A stretch of 64,000 nucleotides of DNA. Source: Labilibacter sediminis (GTDB lineage Bacteria > Bacteroidota > Bacteroidia > Bacteroidales > Marinilabiliaceae). The notes beneath the pieces are model-generated. The model was not told where the DNA came from. It worked only from the letters and a program-made list of their open reading frames with translations, and searched no databases. The stretch lies in the NCBI RefSeq assembly GCF_005877885.1, contig NZ_VCHY01000013.1:82202-146201 (forward strand), in the 5' to 3' direction. Position numbers and translations under genes: made by a program. Positions 36,689-45,711 of this stretch are shown one piece after another (the stretch's first letter is position 1; the number at the start of each line of letters is the position of its first letter).

Positions 36689-36883
36689 TAATTAGTTTAA
36701 CATTAGATAAATTGCTATTAAAACTCATTGATAATTACAAGAATACCAAAGTTTTTTTCGTAATGCAAATGAGAAATATTGGTGTATGAAATTTCTGTGA
36801 TTTCTTTTTTAAGTCTATGGACTAACCGGTTTAATAACTAAAGTTCCGAAAAGAACAACAGGATATCAAGTTAATATTGGTAC

Positions 36884-37040
36884 GAACTAAATAAACGGAT
36901 AAACGTTTAACTGAACACTCTGCAGTATTTTTACATATGTATTAAAAGAACCAATTATTTTTGCGCATAAAGCACCTAAAACTGCGCTAAAACGGAAAAA
37001 CTCAAAAAAAAAGGCGCTATTAATGCGCTTTTTTCGTGTT
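36884..37040 (+). repeat. direct repeat D, copy 2, with terminator-like hairpin
   Basis: This is the second copy of the element at 31580-31762, in the same orientation, ending in a hairpin AAAAGGCGCTATTAATGCGC plus T-run that can end the kinase operon transcript. The rest of 36689-37389 shows no gene. Confidence 0.7.
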
Positions 37041-37389
37041 TGTTAGATACTAAACAAGTGGTAAGTAAGAGAATTTAAACGTTTAATGATTCAAACATTA
37101 TCTTAATATCTTTACTCAAATGCAACAGAAATAATTATCAATTAAACCATCATTGGCCAATCTTTATGCTGCCCTTTGGCTTGTTCTAATATTTTCTTTG
37201 GTGTATACATTGTTTTTTTAGAACTTGTATTAATGGAGATGCATAAAGCAACTGTATTCCATGTACAACTTTATACCATCTGCTAATAATTTGATTTAGC
37301 AGCAAACTAATGAACGTTTTATGCATTTATCTCATAAATATTTTGATTGAATAATCCGTGTATATTTTTTATTAGAAGAATGTTAGAGC

Positions 37390-38370
37390 ATGAGATACTA
37401 CGAGCAAGCACCGACTATTTTTGAACAGCTCACAATCAAAAAACAAAGAGCCAACGCTGCGATAATTTGGTCCTTAATCATGTTAATAGTTAATATTATT
37501 GGACTTATCTCTGTTATCTGTTACAACGAAACTGTCTACCTTAAGTCTGGTATATTTCTACTTCTAATAGGAGTCATTATTCCTCATTCTACAAAATGGA
37601 CCCGTGATTATTTATTCAACCTAAATACTACAATGCAAAGTTTCGTGGATTGGAATGAAAGTAAAATTAATGATTGGCTAAGTAAAACAATTAGAAATAC
37701 CTTTTCAAAAATAGTCCTAACCAGTATATCAGGTATCATTACCTCAATACTTGGTACATTTTCTTTAATTAAATTAGATATCCCATTTCAATCCTTATCG
37801 CTTAAACTTATATCAATATTTGTATTAGTACCTTTGTTTTTCTTTTGTGGCGCTACTTTTTATAACTTTTTATTGATATTAATATTCCCTCAAAGATTAT
37901 CGAAATTGCCAATAAAAGTGCCATTATATCAAGACGCCATAGTGGGTATTACAGCCTTAAAACCTTTTATTTATAAATTTTCATTGATCTGTCTTGGATT
38001 ATTTGTGCTATTATATAGTGCTATATTAACAAGTCCATATTCACTAAATCCAACTATGTATATTTGGCTTAGCTTTTTTGGAGTATGTTGCACATTAACA
38101 TTTCCCTTAAGTGTATTAGGATTGCACAAATCTATGAAGCAAGCAAAAAAAGAATTATTAAGAAAGTTAGCACCCCAGTTAGAAGCAATACTTAAAAAAT
38201 GTCTTAATGAGCCGTCAGATGTGAACTTGAATCATTTGATGAATATGTTTTCTTTTAGAGATGAACTAAATAAGTTACCTGAATGGCCAATAGATTTTAA
38301 AACAATCCTAAGCCTTGCCTCGACAGCAGTTATACCGATCATCGCACTTATTATTGATGTTTTTACATAA
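37390..38370 (+). CDS. multi-pass membrane protein of unknown function
   Basis: This 326-residue protein has hydrophobic segments at about 25-45, 50-66, 108-128, 140-170, 198-215, 225-245 and at the very C-terminus (SLASTAVIPIIALIIDVF). The cytoplasmic loop KQAKKELLRKLAPQLEAILK precedes a soluble part. No family is recognised. It is the first gene after repeat D and reads opposite to everything that follows. It could be a membrane effector-like gene, but nothing here proves it. Confidence 0.7.
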   Translation: MRYYEQAPTIFEQLTIKKQRANAAIIWSLIMLIVNIIGLISVICYNETVYLKSGIFLLLIGVIIPHSTKWTRDYLFNLNTTMQSFVDWNESKINDWLSKTIRNTFSKIVLTSISGIITSILGTFSLIKLDIPFQSLSLKLISIFVLVPLFFFCGATFYNFLLILIFPQRLSKLPIKVPLYQDAIVGITALKPFIYKFSLICLGLFVLLYSAILTSPYSLNPTMYIWLSFFGVCCTLTFPLSVLGLHKSMKQAKKELLRKLAPQLEAILKKCLNEPSDVNLNHLMNMFSFRDELNKLPEWPIDFKTILSLASTAVIPIIALIIDVFT

Positions 38371-38409
38371 AGACAAGATATGGGTATGTAAAAAATATGA
38401 AACTACTCG

Positions 38410-38607
38410 AAAACACCACCGGCTTACCGTGGCCATCTTCTTTATAATCGATTGCTTTTAGAACATCATGTCGTTTCATGTGAATGCTTTTATATTGAAG
38501 GCCACATGCAACTCGCAAAGCTCGTTTCATAAAAAAAACTCCATTTGTTTAGTAAAAATGAAGGTTTATGTTGTTAGGAAAAAAAGGACACCGGTGCGAC
38601 CTGAGCG
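38410..38607 (-). repeat. family B repeat, copy 2 (broken phage gene start)
   Basis: On the minus strand this is the hairpin and 5' end of the phage gene seen intact at 3891-4160. It includes an earlier in-frame ATG (38531) and 17 extra codons, after which similarity stops (about 38410). It follows a compact attC-like site directly. It is a remnant of the phage sequence that once lay downstream of a cassette. Confidence 0.8.
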
Positions 38608-38616
38608 TTTTTGTCA

Positions 38617-38670
38617 TGCCAACGGTTGTCCGAATGGGGCGTTTTAATGCCCTATGGTAGCATGTTGTAT
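38617..38670 (-). other. compact attC-like cassette end
   Basis: A 54-bp site with left core TGCCAAC and right core GTTGTAT; the arms CGAATGGGGCG and TGCCCTATGGTAGC pair around a short loop. It resembles the 55-bp site at 47570-47624 in sequence. The cassette upstream would be the 151-residue lipoprotein gene, but its other border (expected CCAGCATACAAC near 39.3 kb) is lost. Confidence 0.7.
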
Positions 38671-38786
38671 GCTGGGCTCTTTTCATAATTATATTATCAA
38701 ATAAAAAAATATCCACAGGAATAATCAAACCAAGATGTAAAAATAGATTTGAAAAATAAAACAAATGTAAACTTACATTTAATCCG

Positions 38787-39242
38787 CTATTTTCGGAATA
38801 TAAACTGAACATAGCAAGTATCTGAAGGTGGTACATCCGCTAAGTCAGTAAGTATTAAAATTTCATCAGTTAATTCATAGATACTAAAATGATTATAAAT
38901 ATCCGTCTGATCTTCATCAGACACAATTATAACCTCTGTTTCATCATTTTCTAATCTCCATTTTCCATCCCCATCAAACCAGCCTAGAAATGCATAATCT
39001 TCTTCAAATAAAATCTCTTGATTAGTGGCAGAAGCAGCACTATCAACCAGACCATACCACATAAGTATTTCAGGATCATTACAAATTGTATAAAAGGTAT
39101 CATAGACCCATGGGTGTGATGTCAGAGTAGTAAAAACCTCTGATTTTTCATCCTCTGTATTTTCATCTTTTTCACAACCAATAATAATAAGCAGAGGTAT
39201 TAGGAAAGTCAATAATAGAGTAAAATTCTTTAATTTTTTCAT
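38787..39242 (-). CDS. lipoprotein, lipocalin-like candidate
   Basis: This 151-residue protein has a lipoprotein signal (LLIIIGCEKDE, Cys23) and a beta-rich body: LTSHPWVYDTF, then GDGKWRLENDETEVIIVSDE and ILILTDLADVPP. That pattern fits small lipocalin-like domains of Bacteroidota lipoproteins. It lies upstream of a compact attC-like site and is probably a former cassette. Export to the outer membrane or periplasm is expected. Confidence 0.65.
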   Translation of the reverse strand: MKKLKNFTLLLTFLIPLLIIIGCEKDENTEDEKSEVFTTLTSHPWVYDTFYTICNDPEILMWYGLVDSAASATNQEILFEEDYAFLGWFDGDGKWRLENDETEVIIVSDEDQTDIYNHFSIYELTDEILILTDLADVPPSDTCYVQFIFRK

Positions 39243-39420
39243 GTCTTTACTTTTTTTGTATTAGACAATCCTTTATAAAAAAAATTAAATGTTTTTATAT
39301 AAAATTACAAATTTAGCCCCCCCCTTGTCAAATGATAAGTATTATTTTACCTTCATTGTGCTATTCGTTTAGACTAATTATTCAATTCATTTTCATTTAT
39401 TGTAGAATATTCCCTAGTTG

Positions 39421-39502
39421 TATGTTTATGGGTTTGTTTTTCATGACTTCCCTCCTCTCTGTACTAAGCTAAGTTGCTTAAACTGTCTTTGAGAGATGCG
39501 CC
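39421..39502 (-). repeat. repeat E: copy of a phage two-gene junction
   Basis: TATGTTTATGGGTTTGTTTT with the following bases (TCATGACTTCCCTCCTCTCT and further) matches 8143-8224, the overlap of phage genes 7902-8165 and 8162-8464, at about 85% by eye. Only about 80 bases are present, so it is a remnant, not a gene. Confidence 0.7.
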
Positions 39503-39790
39503 CCATCCCTTACTACCTCCAATGCTATTTATTACTGCCTGCGACACGCTCAGTACTGACAGAAAGGGCTTTGGAGCGACAGGAAAAGGATAATGTGCGG
39601 CTTACCTGGGATAAAGCATGCCAGGAAGTATTATTAATCCTAAATCAGAGCTATCCAAAATAATTGGTGCGTCGCCCAAACCAGACTTACTTTTTATTCA
39701 TTTAAGTTTAATTTCAATTGTATTCATGATTTTCGTTTCACTACAATTGATTCTTGATGACAAAAACTAAGGAAAAAACATCAAGGCTGC

Positions 39791-39907
39791 TTTAAAAATA
39801 ACGTTCTTATTTGCATAAAGATCAAGTGCGGCCGGGCGATCTTCGAGCAAAGCTCTCAGCTTCCCGGTCTCACTAAATCTTTATGCAAAACAAAAGTAAT
39901 TTTTAAA
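39791..39907. repeat. long imperfect palindrome
   Basis: Arms of about 46 bases (TTTAAAAATAACGTTC...AAAGATCAAGTG and CACTAAATCTTTATGC...ATTTTTAAA) pair around a 26-base centre containing GAGCAAAGCTC. It may be a non-autonomous element or a folded transcript. Confidence 0.65.
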
Positions 39908-39994
39908 GAGGCCATTTACTTGCATACTGCAAAATACCCCCATCCTAAATAAAAAGCAACGGGTTCTTTTGCGAGAGCGTTGTTTTTATGTTTT

Positions 39995-40227
39995 ATACCA
40001 ATTCTATTTTGAAGTGAGCCTTAAATTGTTTTGAATATTTTTAGCTTAGACAAGGCGAATTATTGCGATAAATGAGTGCAGTATCAAGCTTTCTTGAATA
40101 ATGCCGAAAGCAGCAATAATCATAAATTAAAAATTGAGTCATAGCCATAGCTACGGCGATATTTTTCAACGAAGTATAAGTAAAAAAGAACGAAAGAATA
40201 AGGCTCATTTTAATGTAGTATTGGTAT
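39995..40227. mobile_element. MITE-like element
   Basis: Terminal inverted repeats ATACCAATTCTATTTTGAAG and its counterpart ending TAATGTAGTATTGGTAT (both continue into TGAGCC/GGCTCA) enclose about 180 bases without a gene. The length of 233 bp and terminal symmetry fit a miniature inverted-repeat element mobilised by an IS elsewhere. Confidence 0.7.
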
Positions 40228-40267
40228 TATTCCGGAGATTTAAACTCTTTCTATTTTCTTATGATTA

Positions 40268-42742
40268 TTAATCTTTCACACATCGAACACTTGCACCTCT
40301 AGTCCCTCCGGTATATGACATTCCTGCATCTTGATAATTATAGCTTAAACCAACATAGTAACATCCTTCATTGGGTACATATGTAGAAGTCCACCACGCA
40401 CCATGTTCTCCGATATATTTGAAATCTTCTTCATAAAAAGGAAAATGATGCCCCTTTCGATAGCCTCCGGGAAGAGCTGTTAATCCAAATTCGTTTGTTG
40501 CTCCGGTATTCGGGCTTTTCCAGTGAGATGTTCCTTCTTCTTTTAATTTACCACCACCAATTTCTATTCCCCCGACGTATTCAACCAAAATCAGAAATTC
40601 ATTTGCTGAAGGAACATGCCATCCAGTTGGGCATAGTTTACCGGTTTCTACCGTCATCCAATTATACAATGCACCATAATCACTCTTATAGCCGGGATTA
40701 TTATCGTACCAACAATAAAACTCATAATTATCTCTTTCATGATAACCCCAATCAAGTCCCCATACCAACGGTTCGGTTATAAGTTCAATGGAAGAACCAT
40801 CATTATATCTTGTGGTTTTTAAATTTTCTTTTATCCATATTTGCGAGCCAATTGTAACAGTTTCATAGATATTCCCATCAATGTCAATTACAAATACAAG
40901 CTCCTCGCCAAAACCAGTTCCTGCCACATTAATAGCATATGCCGTGAGTGTATAAGTTTTATTGGGTATTAAATCGAACAACTCGGCATTAAAAGTACCT
41001 AAACCTTCACCTAATGGCAGCTTTAAGTCATCTAAATATACTCCTCGTTCGGTAACATCTAATTCCCAATCTTCTGTTACTTCACCTCCCGCAAAAGCTC
41101 TCGTATCTTCATGGTTTGTTGAAAAATCGGTTGTAACTATGGGAACACATAAAGGTTCAAATTCTATCACTTCACCATAGGCCGTACCCGCTTCATTTGT
41201 TGCATAAGCTTGTACAGTATACGTGGTTCCTGGCACGAGAGCAGTTAAGTCAAATGAGATTTCTCCAATCCCGCTTCCAGCATTTAATTTGGCTCCATTT
41301 AATAAAACCCCACGTTCAGTTACAGGAGAATTATTATCCAAAATTACATTTCCTCCAACAGTTGCTGTTTCACATTCAAGATTAGAAACGTTAGCAGTAA
41401 CAACCTCAGCGTAATCAAATACAATGGCACATGTAGTTTTCGATACTGATGGTGGTCTTACATTGTTATACTTGCTGCTTTCGCTACTTCCCGCCCCAAC
41501 AGCATTCATCGTCGATAAATAATAATCAAAATTAGCAGTCAAAGCAATAACAGCGTCTCCTACATCAAGCCCTGAAATGAGCAATGATGCATTACCATCT
41601 GAGAGTGTAGTTACATTGGATGGAGCAGAAATTTCTCCAGATGTGCTAACGCTAATATTCTGATACGCCAAAGGAATATTACCAATTATTGTATTAAGCT
41701 GTAGGGAGGCCGTTTTTCCTTTTTGCACCTTAACACAACCTCCCGGAATAATTAATTGAGGCACACATGACGGCGAAATCTCGGTTGTTTCAAAAGACTC
41801 CGTATGAGAAGGACCACAATCATGATAAACTATCTTATTTGTTGAACTGGCAGCAACACATCCCCCGGAGTTATCATAACTCAAATCCAACGATTCGGAA
41901 GTAAAGTCTCCTTGCCTGCAAGGATCTTCATGGGAAAAACCAGCGTGCTTTAACAAAGGAAAGTTAAATTGTTTTATATAAAAAGATTTAGCCACAAGGT
42001 CTGTTGATGATAATCCATTACTCATAACAGCCATTTGATTCGGATCTTTTAAAATAATCTCAATAAACTTATTTTGAGGACTTACAATAAAAGTTTCATC
42101 TGAGAATAACCAACTATTAATGTCACAATCTAATTCATATAAAACCGGTATTCCTGAACTGTTAATATCCTGAACCGGCATTTTTATTTTTACCGATTTT
42201 CTAAAGTAGGAAGAATCTGTTTCAATAGAGATGCCAGATAAAAAACAGGCATTTTCATCAATACTGATTGCTGCTAAATTATTAACACTATCAGCACTTA
42301 TAAAATCAACTTTTACTTCTTTAGCTTCTTCAACTGCTCCCCGGGGAATCTTTACCTTAATTCCCGAGGGCAAAAGAAAAACTCCTCCAATACTATCTAC
42401 AGTAAATTCTGAACTGTTTGTATGGGTAATATTTTCCATCAGAAATACAGTATCAGACAATACCGGATTACAAGTACCATCGATAATTCTTGCCCTGTAA
42501 TAAGCAGTACTGTCAATACGTATACCAATTGTGTCTGTGCTATACATCAATTGACTCCAATTGTTTTTATCGAGACTACGCTCCCATTGTATTATGCCCC
42601 TGTAATCATTGGTGAATAGAAGGACCGAATCGCTTTTCAGACTAACTGAGTCGGACTTTAATTTCAAATAATATTGAGATAAAGTTATTTGAGTAAAACC
42701 AATCCATACTATCAATATAGAAATGTACTTTAGGAATTTCAC
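40268..42742 (-). CDS. secreted surface protein with FISUMP C-terminal domain
   Basis: This 824-residue protein starts with a signal peptide (about 1-22). It has a ZU5-like segment (GGVFLLPSGIKVKIPRGAVE), two or three fibronectin-type repeats (ETATVGGNVILDNNSPVTER; TLTAYAINVAGTGFGE), and a C-terminal FISUMP domain: YETVTIGSQIWIKENLKT, YGALYNWMTVETGKLCPTGW, and a final GTRGASVRCVKD. Such proteins are exported and often surface-bound. It lies 12 bases after the T9SS protein gene and is probably cotranscribed. Confidence 0.75.
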   Translation of the reverse strand: MKFLKYISILIVWIGFTQITLSQYYLKLKSDSVSLKSDSVLLFTNDYRGIIQWERSLDKNNWSQLMYSTDTIGIRIDSTAYYRARIIDGTCNPVLSDTVFLMENITHTNSSEFTVDSIGGVFLLPSGIKVKIPRGAVEEAKEVKVDFISADSVNNLAAISIDENACFLSGISIETDSSYFRKSVKIKMPVQDINSSGIPVLYELDCDINSWLFSDETFIVSPQNKFIEIILKDPNQMAVMSNGLSSTDLVAKSFYIKQFNFPLLKHAGFSHEDPCRQGDFTSESLDLSYDNSGGCVAASSTNKIVYHDCGPSHTESFETTEISPSCVPQLIIPGGCVKVQKGKTASLQLNTIIGNIPLAYQNISVSTSGEISAPSNVTTLSDGNASLLISGLDVGDAVIALTANFDYYLSTMNAVGAGSSESSKYNNVRPPSVSKTTCAIVFDYAEVVTANVSNLECETATVGGNVILDNNSPVTERGVLLNGAKLNAGSGIGEISFDLTALVPGTTYTVQAYATNEAGTAYGEVIEFEPLCVPIVTTDFSTNHEDTRAFAGGEVTEDWELDVTERGVYLDDLKLPLGEGLGTFNAELFDLIPNKTYTLTAYAINVAGTGFGEELVFVIDIDGNIYETVTIGSQIWIKENLKTTRYNDGSSIELITEPLVWGLDWGYHERDNYEFYCWYDNNPGYKSDYGALYNWMTVETGKLCPTGWHVPSANEFLILVEYVGGIEIGGGKLKEEGTSHWKSPNTGATNEFGLTALPGGYRKGHHFPFYEEDFKYIGEHGAWWTSTYVPNEGCYYVGLSYNYQDAGMSYTGGTRGASVRCVKD

Positions 42743-42754
42743 AATTCTAAAATT

Positions 42755-43384
42755 TTAAAGAATAACAATCTTGCTTACATGAACAGTTCTTTTGTTTTGC
42801 TTTATCTGGATAAAATAAATACCTGGTCTATAAGGTTGTATAGTAAATAAACCGGAAAATTTATCTCCAGCACATTCCAACATCCTATTTAAAACTTTAA
42901 TTCCTAAGGAATTAAAAATATGGATAGAGTAATCAGACTGACATCCTATTAAAGAAACCGTAAACGTTCCATAACAAGGACTAGGATAGATTCGTATGTT
43001 TGGTTGGGTATTACTTTGTTCTAAATTACCATCGATGTGAGTTGCATTTTGTAATGAAATAGTATCATTAAATGTACACCCGTTTTCATCTATGATAGTA
43101 AGGTAAAAGCTACCATCTGAGACAACAGTATATATTGGATTTTCAAGGGTGTGAGTATGTTCTCCATCCCAAAATTCCAAATGGCTGTTATATGCTAACT
43201 CTCCGTCAATAGTATACACCGTATCCAAATTAACGCTCTGCCCAATTGTAACATCCAATACTTCAGGAAGTGTAATATTTAAAAGTGGTGATTGAGTAAT
43301 ATTAAGCTTGAAAATTTCCTGGGAATATGCCGCATTCACCCATGTTAAGCATAGTAAAAGGATATATTTCAGATAATTACTCAC
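42755..43384 (-). CDS. secreted protein with type IX sorting tail
   Basis: This 209-residue protein has a signal peptide (1-21, ending NAAYSQ). Its C-terminal domain has the T9SS type A pattern: IRIYPSPCYGTFTVSL, IHIFNSLGIKVLNR, then PGIYFIQIKQNKRTVHVSKI. The middle carries DENGCTFNDTISLQN, a Bacteroidota adhesin-like motif. It is the first gene of a pair with the FISUMP protein. The T9SS tail itself argues for a Bacteroidota host. Confidence 0.8.
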   Translation of the reverse strand: MSNYLKYILLLCLTWVNAAYSQEIFKLNITQSPLLNITLPEVLDVTIGQSVNLDTVYTIDGELAYNSHLEFWDGEHTHTLENPIYTVVSDGSFYLTIIDENGCTFNDTISLQNATHIDGNLEQSNTQPNIRIYPSPCYGTFTVSLIGCQSDYSIHIFNSLGIKVLNRMLECAGDKFSGLFTIQPYRPGIYFIQIKQNKRTVHVSKIVIL

Positions 43385-43709
43385 AACAATAGGTATTTAT
43401 AGGTAGAGATTATCAGTAGTCAAATATTAAGGACAAAATTACGATAAGATGAACCTGAAGTCAAGGCGTAAAATCATTATGCACTAAACACAAGTCTTTT
43501 ATTAAATATCACTAGTGACCGACTAAATAATAATATGCAACTCCCCTGGAGTTGTTTCACTTTGGTAATTGCCTCGTCTACAAATATGTATCTCCTCTGG
43601 AGATATTCAATTAACTTCCTGCCTGCGGCTGGCCATAGCCGTCAGGCTAAGAATAACTATATTGTTCGGACCTACCCTTTTTCTCATCTTTTATACTTAT
43701 AAATGATCA

Positions 43710-43930
43710 AGAATCAAACAAATGCAGGCTGAAAGCCTAGCTCATCACAGCCCCAGGTAAAACGCAGTGACACCTGGGGTTTGTCAGTTTTGTTAATCAG
43801 CGTCCTGAAGGGACAGCTCAAAATAGGGTTAAGTTGTCCCTTCAGGACGCTGATTCCCTTCTTGCATAACCCCATGCGTTGCATGGGGCTGTGATAAGCT
43901 GTGCCTTCAGCACGTTATTCCAAATACTTT
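43710..43930. repeat. nested REP-like inverted repeats
   Basis: Three nested hairpins are visible. An outer pair is AGCTCATCACAGCCCC and GGGGCTGTGATAAGCT. The inner ones are GCCCCAGGTAAAACGC...CACCTGGGG and GCGTCCTGAAGGGAC...GTCCCTTCAGGACGC. This resembles REP sequences moved by REP-associated transposases. Elsewhere the stretch 43385-44328 holds two weaker pairs (ACTCCCCTGGAGT, TCTCCTCTGGAGA) and no gene. Confidence 0.65.
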
Positions 43931-44328
43931 CTCAAAATTTTATCCGGTCAGTAATGATTAAAAATAAAGGAATAAGTAATTAAGTATTGATCAATACTTA
44001 ATCGTTGACGTATGGTAATTCCTACCCACTGTAATAAAAAAAAGGATATTTCGGATATTAAACTTACCAAAACAACAATGCATTGATAAATAAGAAAATA
44101 AGCAAACCAACACAACTAACCCCCTCTGCATTAACACCTAAAACAACATTAAAAGTATCTGCATAAAATTTATTTCAAGCTTTGTTTTACAATAAATTTA
44201 TTTTAACTTCATATTACTTTAACAAAACAGATAACCCCGTGGCTGGTCATCTTTCCTATAAGTTTTGGCGAACCACAGAAAGAAGAGGCCTCGGGGCTCT
44301 GCTAATAATAATTCAAAATTAGAAAAAA

Positions 44329-45033
44329 ATGTCTAATACAGAAGACTATGCAGCAATGCTCGAAGAGGCTAAATCAATTAGCTCAGAAAACATTAAAATC
44401 CCTTATATGCCGGTAGGTATATATGCGCAGGAAGCGGAAGATCTTTATTATTGGAGTACCAAGGATAAAGACCAGTTACTTGCAGTTGGACTATCAGAAA
44501 CTGTTTATTCAGAATTACCTGTGTGCGCAGGTGCCTTACGCGAGGCACAAAGCATTTGGATGGAAGATTTAAAAACAAGGCAAGAGGCCGAAGAAGAGTG
44601 GGCACAACAATCGCCAATGGCTTTTGATTTTAGAGATATGTTAGTGCATACTTATAGATATGCTTACAGAAACGATGTTACACTATTAAATAATGTAGCA
44701 GCAATCGCCCAAGGTGATGATATAACAGATATGATTCAAGATTTAAACGACCTGGCCGTTCTTGGACGTAAAAACCCTGAACCTCTGCTTACAGTTGGTT
44801 TAACCGTAGAATCCTTTGATAAAGCCGCAAGCCTCTCGGATGAAATGGCTGACTTAAGAGGACGTGCTAACGGTGACAAGTATGATGGTAACGAGAATAA
44901 AATAATCCGCGACCAAATGTATACTCTTTTAAAACGTAAAGTGGACGAAATTAGAGACTGTGGTAAGTTTGTGTTTTGGAAAGACAAAGCCAGGCTTAAA
45001 GGTTACTATAGTAATTATAACAGACGAAATTAA
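44329..45033 (+). CDS. Bacteroidota hypothetical protein
   Basis: This 234-residue soluble helical protein starts MSNTEDYAAMLEEAKSISSE with LPVCAGALREAQSIW and a GRANGDKYDG turn. I recall it as a type of sequence that occurs in Bacteroidota genomes without known function. It is on the plus strand in a minus-strand region, has a terminator (45058-45087), and is preceded by 900 bases of repeats. It may be part of a dispersed gene family. Confidence 0.65.
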   Translation: MSNTEDYAAMLEEAKSISSENIKIPYMPVGIYAQEAEDLYYWSTKDKDQLLAVGLSETVYSELPVCAGALREAQSIWMEDLKTRQEAEEEWAQQSPMAFDFRDMLVHTYRYAYRNDVTLLNNVAAIAQGDDITDMIQDLNDLAVLGRKNPEPLLTVGLTVESFDKAASLSDEMADLRGRANGDKYDGNENKIIRDQMYTLLKRKVDEIRDCGKFVFWKDKARLKGYYSNYNRRN

Positions 45034-45362
45034 GTAAGCTGATTAATAAACAACAAGCGGTTCTTGAATTATCAGGAACCGTTTTTTACGTCTGTACCCC
45101 CCGCAAGGACTGACCTCCTACTGCCCGGACAGTGTTCTGAGTGCCCGGAAGACGCTCCGGCTGCCTTCAATCCGATTTTCTACTGCCAGCGCCTTATTTC
45201 TTATTGACAGGATGCCTTCCCCCCTGCCTTTAATCGCATTTTTTACTGCCCGGAAGGGTTTATGTATCGACAGGGCGTGTTTCGGTGTGACAGGAACTAT
45301 TGCACCCAAACAATTCTCTTAATTTCATCTATTTCCAGCTTCCCTCTGTATTTATCTTAATT
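45034..45362. other. terminator and degenerate repeated sequence
   Basis: 45058-45087 is a strong plus-strand terminator (CGGTTCTTGA...TCAGGAACCG plus T6). From 45095 to 45305 the sequence is unusually GC-rich and consists of loose repeats of TACTGCCCGGA-like words separated by 30-40 bases. The minus-strand frame over it (45118-45309) looks like a by-product of the repeats. Confidence 0.55.
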
Positions 45363-45559
45363 GAAAACACCACCGGCTTACCGTGGTCATCTTCTTTATA
45401 ATTGATGGTTGCCTACCTCATATCGTTTCATGTGAATGCTTTTATACTGAAGGCCACATGGAACTCGCAAAGCTCGTTTCATAAAAAAACCTCCATTTGT
45501 TTCGTACAAATGAAGGTTTATGTTGTAAGGGGAAAAAGGACACCGGTGCGACCGGAGCG
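45363..45559 (-). repeat. family B repeat, copy 3 (broken phage gene start)
   Basis: This is the same content as at 38410-38607, including the 51-base insert, hairpin and AAAAAGGACACCGGTGCGAC block. It begins 14 bases after the last core of an attC-like site, on the downstream side of the 260-residue protein cassette. A family A repeat lies on that cassette's other side, so A-cassette-B is preserved here as around the phage Argonaute gene. Confidence 0.8.
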
Positions 45560-45572
45560 GGTCAATTAATTA

Positions 45573-45703
45573 CCCCAACGTTCAATTGTATGAGTTGTGG
45601 CAGATTGCGTTGTAGTTTCCTGTCAAACCGCTACGCTATTTGAGCGGGCTATAAACCTTAATATTTAGCACATTGCCTGCCATTACTTATAAAAATGTTG
45701 TAG
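45573..45703 (-). other. attC-like cassette end of the 45712 unit
   Basis: The cores are CCCCAAC (left) and GTTGTAG (right). The arms TGTATGAGTTGTGGCAG and TGCCATTACTTATAA pair. The inner part has CCGCTACGCTATTTGAGCGG as a second stem. The right core region (minus: GGCTACAAC) is the exact reverse complement of the unit's first bases (minus: GTTGTAGCC), as in integron cassettes. Confidence 0.85.
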
Positions 45704-45711
45704 CCAGTAAT

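Larger units (their letters stand above)
39243..40267. other. gene-poor stretch with phage fragments, palindrome and MITE
   Basis: Contents from left: AT-rich sequence; 39421-39502, a copy of the phage junction 8142-8224; 39507-39662, an open piece on the plus strand ending VRLTWDKACQEVLLILNQSY and stop, without start; a long palindrome at 39791-39907; and a MITE at 39995-40227. No intact gene is visible. Confidence 0.6.

Noticed and set aside
38549..38836. 95-codon open frame on the minus strand
   Set aside because: It covers the compact attC-like site, the hairpin of family B and the end of the lipoprotein gene.
45118..45309. 63-codon open frame on the minus strand
   Set aside because: It lies fully in degenerate GC-rich repeats and has no leader or homologous pattern.
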